Of a stretch of DNA of 64,000 bases, positions 56,661-64,000 are shown in pieces. Origin of the DNA: Amyelois transitella (Eukaryota > Arthropoda > Insecta > Lepidoptera > Pyralidae); the NCBI RefSeq assembly GCF_032362555.1, contig NC_083534.1:2322001-2386000 (forward strand), in the 5' to 3' direction. Made by a program: the position numbers and the translations under genes. Position 1 is the first letter of the stretch. The number at the start of each line of letters is the position of its first letter. A model generated the notes under the pieces. That model was not told the DNA's origin, ran no database searches, and saw nothing but the letters and a program-made list of their open reading frames with translations.

Positions 56661-59600
56661 ATGAGTAGCAAAAAGAATTATGGTTTGTGTCGCTGTTGTT
56701 CTGCGAAAGGAAATCATAGGGAACTAACGAAGGAATACTATATGAATGGGATCCGAGAAGTCTATTATGATCTATTCATGGAATGCTTTAATCTATTTGT
56801 AAGTTAAAATGCAATTTTCAAGTGTAATCTAATTGTTATTTATACTATTTGTATAACCGTCTGGATCCCGGGACTTTACACTCTTATCTCTTTCCCATGG
56901 CTTAAAAGGCGACTAAAGAAATAGGCACATTATGCATATTTGTACATTTACAACTGTATATAAATAAGACGTATTGATTCTTTTCTCAAAAATACTAAAA
57001 GACCACTCACAGCTGTATGGCTTAATGATGGAATCAGATTCAGATAGTGACAGCTTGCTAGCCTATCATGCCTCCTATTCATTTTATTAATTTCCAGCTT
57101 TTCTTCGATATAGCCTTTGTCACTCCTGCCCCTATAGAATGGCACATGCAACACCGTTTTTATAGTGTGAAAACCTATTGCTATCCCATTTCACAAAAAA
57201 ATAAAAAGGGAAAATGTCAAAACTTAATTTATTCAATACAAACAAAACTACAAGTCTTTTCTTTTTATTATATCAGAATGTATATTGTCTTGCAGCTATC
57301 AACAGACCCAAATCTGTCGCATCTCATTTGCTCATCATGCATACAGAGATTGCGAGAAGCAAGCAGTTTCCGCATGATGGTGGTTGCGACAGAAAAACAG
57401 CTGCTTAGCTGCATCAACAGCACAGATGAAAAGGAAACCTTTTTTGTTAATGGTACTTACTTAACTATATAGTGTAAAACCTGACTCACCCAATCCTGGA
57501 TCCATGGTCAAGGGCTTATGCCGGGTTCCTCTCCAAAGTTGTGGGGATGCCATTGGGACTAAAGGTAGGAGGAAGATGAAGATTTAACTATCTTTTGCCA
57601 GGTTAACAGAAAATTTATTATTTCCTGTTTCAGAGGTAATTTTTTGAGGAAAAGTAGTGTATGTGATTTACCTAGCCTATCATTAATTCTATACTTATTA
57701 TTTCTTTTTTTAACTCTCTAAATTTTTTTCTTCTCTTCTTTTTTAAATCATGAACAAATGCACATTGCATTTGTCTACAATTTAGATTTCAGAACTGTAT
57801 TTGTAAATTGAGGTCTGGTTTAAACGCTACAGTGTAATTTTTTCCATAGCTTCTTCACCACATACACTTTGGTTGGTTGGTTGGTTTGGTTAAGTGATAC
57901 CATGTGTCCAATTTAAAAATAAATCTATTTCAAAAGTTCACCAATGAATAACTTATTTCTTTTTCTCTTATAGTTCCACCAGCTCCTGAGCTCACAGCGC
58001 AGCACGATCTCCACATTAAGCTGGAGTTGAAGGAGGAAGAATATGAACATGATGATTATGAGGAAGACTTCCACGATGAAGGGCATCTAGGTCAGTGGGT
58101 TACGCAGAACGATTGGGACACTAAGCAGGTTGACTAAGCACATATAAATACAGTCACTGTTTTAATAACAGGTACAAGATGAGCCCCGTAGGGTATAGCG
58201 AAAATACAATATGATTTACACTGCAAGTCCCGATCAGGTAATGACGAGAAATTTACTTTCTCTGATTGGCTTTTTCTTGAATGTTTATCTTTATATGTAT
58301 TTATTATAAAATATAGTATCATTGAGTTAGTCAATTATCACACGTCTTGAACTTACTTTGTGGCTAACTTAATCTGTCTATTCTGTCCGTTATATATATT
58401 TATTTATTTCGAATTGGTTGTAGTAAAATACATATATAGATAAAATATATATATAGTCACGTATACATATATAGTCCTGCGGGGCAGACAGAGCCAAAAG
58501 TCTCGAAAAGACTGAGAGACCAGCCGTTCAGCTGTATGTCGCAAATAAAAGTTGCAAAATAAAACATACATACATACATACATACATATAATCACGTCTA
58601 TATCCCTTGCGGGGTAGACAGAGCCAACAGTCCTGAGCGGACTGATAGGCCACGTTCAGCTATTTGGCTTTAAGATAGAATTGAGATTCGAATAGTGACA
58701 AGTTGCTAGCCTATCGCCTAAAAAAGAATCTCAAGTTTGTAAGCCTATCTCTTAGTCGCCTTTTACGACATCCATGGGAAAGAGATGGAGTGGTCCTATT
58801 CTTTTTTGTATTGGTGCCGGGAACCACACGGCACAATAAAACATTGAAACGAAGTCGCGGATACAGCTAAGAGAAATTCCTTCCCGATGAAATATACTGA
58901 GGAACAATACATTTCGTTTTACAGATACAGGGATCGACACAGATTTGGTGGAGGGAGAAGCGGAGTTCCTAGCCAGGTACTCTAGTCTGGACGTCAAGCC
59001 GCTGCCCACGCGCAACTCTTTGTACCAGATATGCCCGGACTTCGTCAGGCGTTTGGACGCCATGAAAGGTTTGCCATTTTGTTCACGTAGCCGTAACTAG
59101 ACTTGCTGGTTTATCGTTTGACTTTCTATATTTGACCTCGGAAATTATCAGGATTCAGGATCGTGGTCTTAAAATGAACCCCAGACTAACCGAAGCCTCT
59201 GGTCTATTGGAACAATTGCGTACCAGAGTGCATTCAATAATACGATAGGATATCTATTCTAAAAAGAAAACCGCCTCCAACCTATATCCTCCTTTTTTGA
59301 AGTCGCTTTAATTTCTGAAACCTAAGTGTAAAGGCAGGCAGTGCCGTGTGGTTCCCGGCATCAATACAAAAAATAATAGGAACACTCCATCTCTTTCCCA
59401 TGGATGTCGTAAAAGGCTACTAACGGATAGGCACAGACGGATAGACAAACTTGGGATTCTTTTTTAGGCGATGGGCTAGCAACCTGTCACTATTTGAATC
59501 TCAATTCTATCATTAAGCCAAATAGCTGATAGTGGCCCTTCAGTCTTTTCAAGACTGTTGGCTCTGTCTACCCCGCAAGGAATATAGACGTGACCATATG

Positions 59601-60807
59601 TATATAAGTGTAAAGGCGCTTCATACAGGTCACACTGAGAACTATATGAAATGCAATATATATTTCAGATGCCGTGATACATCCGAGTGTGTTGACATCA
59701 CTGGTTAAAAACAAGCCCAAGAAGATGAAACCTTCAACGTTGCTCACCGAGAAAATGGTGCACATAACCAATGCCACCACCCTCATCCAGTGCTCCAACA
59801 TCATGCCCTTCCGAAGCAAAAACAGGTCGGGCTTCCCCTGCTTCTACTGCAGCAGCATCTTCGAAACCGTAGACAAATTGAGAGATCACACACTGGGCCA
59901 CGAAAAAGATGACGTTAACAAGATCCTGAACCGCTACGGAGCAGAGTGCATGGTCGTATACGCAGACGTGACGGATCTTAAATGCACCATCTGCAACACT
60001 GACCTGCCAAACTTGAACGAGCTGAAATCACATCTCATCAAAGTCCACAATAAGAAAATTTTCACCGATTACACCGATAGAGTCATACCCTTCAAGTTGT
60101 CTAATGACCACATCTACGAATGCCAAGCCTGCGGATTCAACTTTGAGACTTTCGGTGCCATAGAGAGGCATATGAATACACATTACAGGAACTACGTTTG
60201 TCACGAGTGTGGTACAGGTTTCATAACGAAATACCGTTTGAAAGTTCACGGGAAGAGTATGCATGCGGCTGGTAACTTTCCTTGCGAGGTGTGTAAAAAG
60301 GTTTTCTCCAGTCAACAGAAACATAAGAACCATGTTGATGCCGTGCACAAGCTGTTGAAGCGGTTCAAGTGTGCGAAATGCCCGGAACGGTTCAACGAAT
60401 ACTTCAGAAGACAGAAGCATATGGTCGAAGTGCACGGAGTCGCCCCATTACTGTACAAGTGTAACGTATGCGACAAGTCCTTCGAGAGACGGTACACTCT
60501 GTCCAGACATTTGAAACGGGACCACTTGGAGGAACGGGATTATCAGTGTGAATTGTGTTCGTATAAGTGTTTCACTAATAACGAGTTGAGAGTGCACATG
60601 GTCAAGCATAACGGTGAAAGGATATTTGAGTGTTCTGTGTGTAAGAAGTCCTACGCTAGGAAGAAAACGTTGAAGGAACATATGCGGATACATAATAATG
60701 ATAGGCGGTTCGCGTGTGCGGTGTGCGGGCAAGCGTTTGTGCAGAAGTGTAGCTTGAAAGGTCATTTGAAGACACATCATCACGAATATTCCTTGCAGAT
60801 GGTATGA
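56661..60807 (+). CDS. Gene E: ZAD-C2H2 zinc-finger protein, five exons
   Basis: Probable nuclear transcription factor of 564 residues. Exons: 56661-56798, 57296-57452, 57974-58090, 58925-59068, 59669-60807, with GT/AG borders and phases 0,1,1,1. Exon 1 gives LCRCC at residues 9-13; exon 2 gives LICSSC plus the ZAD helix (IQRLREASSFRMM). Exon 3 is acidic (KEEEYEHDDYEEDFHDE). Exon 4 is unlike those of A-D: it is not basic and has no AT-hook (RYSSLDVKPLPTRNSLYQ). The last exon has ten C2H2 units, all with zinc ligands; the ninth and tenth have contacts R/T/E and Q/S/G, and the joint HNNDRRF matches B and C. Finger 8 has a CSYKCFTNN start instead of the usual FF. AATAAA at 61191-61196 and 61245-61250. 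Divergent from gene D. Only one terminal exon lies in the window. Confidence 0.9.
57476..57590 (+). repeat. Dispersed repeat family B, fragment
   Basis: GTAAAACCTGACTCACCCAA to GGGACTAAAGGTAGGAGG, directly after gene E exon 2; the retained donor lies just outside it. Confidence 0.5.
58568..58834 (-). mobile_element. Family A retroposon with target duplication
   Basis: Full-length inverted copy in gene E intron 3. AATAAAACAT occurs on both sides (58558-58567, 58835-58844). The (CATA)n tail adjoins the left duplicate and the CGGGAACCACACGGCAC head the right one, as expected for a retroposon. Confidence 0.85.
59336..59605 (+). mobile_element. Family A retroposon with 12-bp target duplication
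   Basis: Full-length copy in gene E intron 4, flanked by AAGTGTAAAGGC at 59324-59335 and 59606-59617. The longest clear duplication in the window, so a young insertion. It defines the ends of the family. Confidence 0.9.
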
Positions 60808-60894
60808 ACTTAACTCGGGCGTCGGCAGGCGAGCGATTAAGTTATCAGACTATACAAAGTGCACGGGTTTGAATTCTACCACGGTCGCAGGGTC

Positions 60895-61080
60895 ACGTTC
60901 ATAACGTATGCTTCGACGGTGAAAACATTGTCAGGATTGTCCCACAGATTCAGGCAACTGGATGTAACCAAGATTGTTAGGTTGTGTAGGTCAGACGGGA
61001 GTCGCATCGTGTAAAAACCTGACTTACCACATTCACGATCTTTGTTGCCACGGACTCCTTCTGAGAAAAGAAAATGCAGC
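60895..61080 (+). repeat. Dispersed repeat family B
   Basis: Contains TCAGGCAACTGGATGTAACC, GTGTAGGTCAGACGGGAGTC and GTAAAAACCTGACTTACC. It lies within the likely 3' UTR of gene E. Confidence 0.5.
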
Positions 61081-61306
61081 TGGGTCTAACCCTAGCAGAA
61101 TCATTGTATGAATTTGATTTTTTTAAAGAAACTATGTACTTACAAAGAATATCCGTTGTCTGAATTTTAACACGAAATAACCCTTGTTCTAATAAAACTG
61201 ATAATAAGAACTAGAAAAATTTGTATGTTTTATGATTATGGTGCAATAAAATGTATAGGTGATTGTATAAAGAAATGAGTTTTTTTTGGCATTAATAATC
61301 TATAGG

Positions 61307-61569
61307 TACTAATATTATAAAGCTGAAGAATTTGTTTATTTGTTTGAACGCGCTAATCTCAGGAACAGCTGGTTCGAATTGAAAAATTCGTTTTGCATTG
61401 AATAGACCATTTATCGAGGAAGGATTAAGGCTATATAACATCACGCTGCAACTATAAGAAGCAAAGAAATAATGGAAAATGTGAAAAACGGGGGAAATTA
61501 TTCATCCTTCAGGGCTTCAATAATGCCCAAAATAACTATTACACGCGGACGAGTCGCGGGCACAGCTAG
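61307..61569 (+). mobile_element. Helitron-like non-autonomous element
   Basis: Complete copy: ACTAATATTATAAAGCTGAAG start and CGCGGGCACAGCTAG end followed by T. Confidence 0.65.
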
Positions 61570-61639
61570 TAACAGATTATGATGTTTAGCACCATTTGCC
61601 AGCTGCTTCTCTGTGTGGTTGTAAAAGTCGATCGGAGGA

Positions 61640-61775
61640 AGAACTTGTGAATTTGGGATTCTTCTTAAGGCGATGGAAACTTAATTCTATCATTGAGCCA
61701 TACAGCTGAGCGTGGCCTTCAGTCTTACCGAGATTGTGGGCTGTTTACTCCGTAAAAGACGTGATATGTATGTAA
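61640..61775 (+). repeat. Retroposon family A, shortened
   Basis: Family A tail half with internal losses (GGGATTCTTCTTAAGGCGATG to GACGTGATATGTATG). Confidence 0.45.
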
Positions 61776-61956
61776 AACTCTTTATCTTATCACAAACCGA
61801 TTTAGAACATCTCTCACTTTCGCTTGACCTCAGTGTTGGAGAGACATGATACACCTTATCAATTGATCGTGAATGCGAACAGGATAAGACTAAACTTATT
61901 TCTTGTCAACGTAAATAAACACAAAGAGTTGAGCTAAAGGGTGCCGGGTGTTATCC

Positions 61957-62165
61957 TACTAATATTATAAATGCGAAAGTTTGTATGTCGGTATGTATGT
62001 TTGTTACTCTTTCACGCAAAAACTACTGAAGCGGTTATGATGAAATTTGGTAGATATGAAGGTAGCTAAAGACCCAGAATAACATATAGGCTACTTTTTA
62101 TCCCGGAGTTCCTGCGGGATTGATAGGATTTCCATGCGGACGAAGTCGCGGGCGGCCTCTAGTTG
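61957..62165 (+). mobile_element. Helitron-like element, second subfamily
   Basis: TCCTACTAATATTATAAATGC start, interior CACGCAAAAACTACTGAAGC and ATCCCGGAGTTCCTGCGGG, end CGCGGGCGGCCTCTAG followed by T. Differs from the main subfamily inside but has similar ends. Confidence 0.6.
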
Positions 62166-62626
62166 ATAAATACTTCGCCCTGTCTTTTCCAATCACTTTG
62201 GAGCTAAAACACATTTTTTGTAGGTATGTATGTATGTACGAGTAAGATGTAAGGCGATCACATTCAAACCGTTGGTCTAATTTATTGAATTTTAAAGTAA
62301 GTATAAGTAGGATCTGTCAATAGAAGTTCGTGGGGCATCAAAATCGGTTAAGTAGTTTTTTATATTCTCAATTTTGGAAAAAAATTAAACGCTATCGTGA
62401 GGTCTAAAATCACGGCGAACAATTAGCAGAGCTGTGATGCCGACCGCTGAGAAATGCAATAAGCCAAGCCGATATTTATGAGGAAGATATTGAGCGTCGG
62501 TGTCGGTGGACAAAACCTTGGATAAATTTCTTGAACATCCTCCTTAGTTAGCATAAAACTATCGCTGCATCGCTTTTTATTATGATGTGAAGCGGGACAT
62601 AGATGTCTATCGCGCGAGTTAACAGC

Positions 62627-62850
62627 GTGCCGTGTGTTTTGGCACCAATAAATAATAGGACCACTCCATCTCGTTCCCATGGATGTCGTAAAAGGCGACT
62701 AAGGGAAAGGCTTATAAACTTGAGATTCTACTTTTAAGCGATGGGCTAGCAACCTGTCACAATTTAAATCTCAATTCTATCAGTCTTTTTAAGACTGTTG
62801 GCTCTGTCTACCCCGGAAGGGATATAGACGTGATTGTATGTATGTATGTG
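62627..62850 (+). mobile_element. Family A retroposon with short target duplication
   Basis: Full-length copy bounded by AACAGC at 62621-62626 and 62851-62856. A small internal deletion removes the ALL-family segment between the two halves (CAATTCTATCAGTCTTTTTA). Confidence 0.65.
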
Positions 62851-63446
62851 AACAGCATACGTCACCGAACCGCAACATCTGTGGCAGCAACCTATGGATT
62901 TTTCAAGTTAAATCGCTTCACCTACCCAACAAGAAATTAAACACAAGTTTTTGTTGATACCTATGTAATATATTTTCTATCAATAAATTATTGTTATACA
63001 TTATTACTAATTTAATACCAATTTGTGACCTTACACATATTGTAAATACATACATTTAAATTCCATGATAGTTTGTGGACTACAGAAAGTAATAATACTT
63101 TATTGCATTGCACCATAAGAAAACCGTTTAAATAAATTAATGCCAATCAAAATCCCTGTCCGATCCGCGAACTTCATGCTCGGAAGCCAGTAAGAGTTCT
63201 TTTTATAATTCTCACCGAAAAAAAGTACAAAATTATAACACCTGTAAAAATTTAACTTTTTACTATGATACCTCTTTTCTGTATCGGACAGGATTTTTGT
63301 TACATATCGAACATGTAGAAAAAAGTAAAAAAAAATAGTACAAAAGACGACCTATTCTTGACAATGCAACCTCTTTCACACGGTGTTCATTCACGAACTA
63401 TAATTTTTAAATCAATTCCAGTGAAACTGTCCTCTATCCAACTTCC

Positions 63447-63575
63447 TACTAATATTATAAATGCGAAAGTTTGTATGTCAGGATGTCTTGTATGTCTTTC
63501 CCAGAATAACATATAGGCTTAATTAAGTTAGGATAGGGTTTTCACGCGGACGAAGTCGCGGGCGGCCTGTAGTAA
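63447..63575 (+). mobile_element. Helitron-like element, second subfamily, deleted
   Basis: Keeps CCTACTAATATTATAAATGC and CGCGGGCGGCCTGTAG but lacks about 80 bp of the interior found in the 61957 copy. Confidence 0.5.
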
Positions 63576-64000
63576 GCTATAATTTTGAAAATAGAATACA
63601 TTCCATATTTTTATCTGATTTAATATCTAAATAACAGAAAGAGAGAGAAGACATATGTCTATGTTATGTTCGTTCTTTCTTGAATAACAACAAATAAGAA
63701 TGAGAAACCGTTACAAGTATACATTTCTCAGTATTAAAATACCGACTTATTAGCCAAAGCCAATGCTACAAAATGACTTTTTCACTTATGTCGCGATTTG
63801 CTGTTTTCTTTAGTATTTTTAATAATCGATACATATAATTTTTAATAAATATAATGGCAACATTCCAATAATTGCACAACATGAACATGTAAACATTTGT
63901 TACCAAATCATCCAATCATGAAGCGTCCCGCCATTTTAGATCAGCCAATAAGATTCCAACCTGTTGTATTTATTATTTTAACCATTAAGCTTCACTTGTC

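Larger units (their letters stand above)
60808..64000. other. Repeat-rich region right of gene E
   Basis: No exon of the zinc-finger family or other gene was seen. It holds family B, family A and Helitron-like copies listed separately, and plain AT-rich DNA at 62900-63440 and 63580-64000. Near 63928 the sequence CCCGCCATTTT resembles the element upstream of genes A and D, so another gene may start close to or beyond the window edge. Confidence 0.45.

Overview
The window is nuclear DNA of an insect, almost certainly a moth or butterfly. Genes are split by AT-rich introns with GT/AG borders. Non-coding DNA is full of repeats with a lepidopteran character: short retroposons ending in (TATG)n, Helitron-like ends of the type ACTAATATTATAAA...GCGGGCACAGCTAG, and a tRNA-headed SINE. 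I see no bacterial genes, CRISPR or true tRNA/rRNA genes.

The coding content is one family: ZAD-C2H2 zinc-finger transcription factors. I rebuilt five genes by joining exons in phase, named A to E here. Gene A is minus, 557-11089. Gene B is plus, 12122-16757, head-to-head with A. Gene C is minus, 19633-24288, convergent with B. Gene D is minus, 25812-53427. Gene E is plus, 56661-60807, divergent from D. All share one plan. Exon 1 holds the first half of the ZAD (CRCC), exon 2 the second half (C-x2-C), exon 3 an acidic linker, exon 4 usually a basic or AT-hook linker, and a long last exon all the zinc fingers. Intron phases are 0,1,1,1 in every gene. Predicted proteins from A, B, C and E are 580, 557, 564 and 564 residues.

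The standout is gene D. It has one set of four 5' exons (53275-53427, 52526-52682, 52154-52246, 50324-50494). These are followed over 22 kb by eleven complete zinc-finger terminal exons (T1 to T11) on the same strand. Each has its own phase-1 acceptor that restores the frame after the exon-4 donor, its own stop codon, and in most cases its own poly(A) hexamer. I found no other ZAD exon on the minus strand between them. The simplest reading is one locus giving eleven transcription factors with the same ZAD/AT-hook N-terminus and different DNA-binding domains of 9-10 or 16 fingers. This is the layout of lola or mod(mdg4), but built on a ZAD. Four of the exons (T2-T5) carry two finger modules fused in tandem.

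Other points: a 40-bp minisatellite in D intron 3 with nine matches to the FTZ-F1-type monomer site; an 18-bp perfect hairpin just after the D exon-4 donor; an LTR element between D and E whose 5' interior is replaced by an inverted copy of its own 3' end, flanked by a 5-bp target duplication; and retroposon copies with clear target-site duplications. From 60808 to the end I see only repeats. All joins, counts and motif matches were made by eye, without RNA data or database searches.
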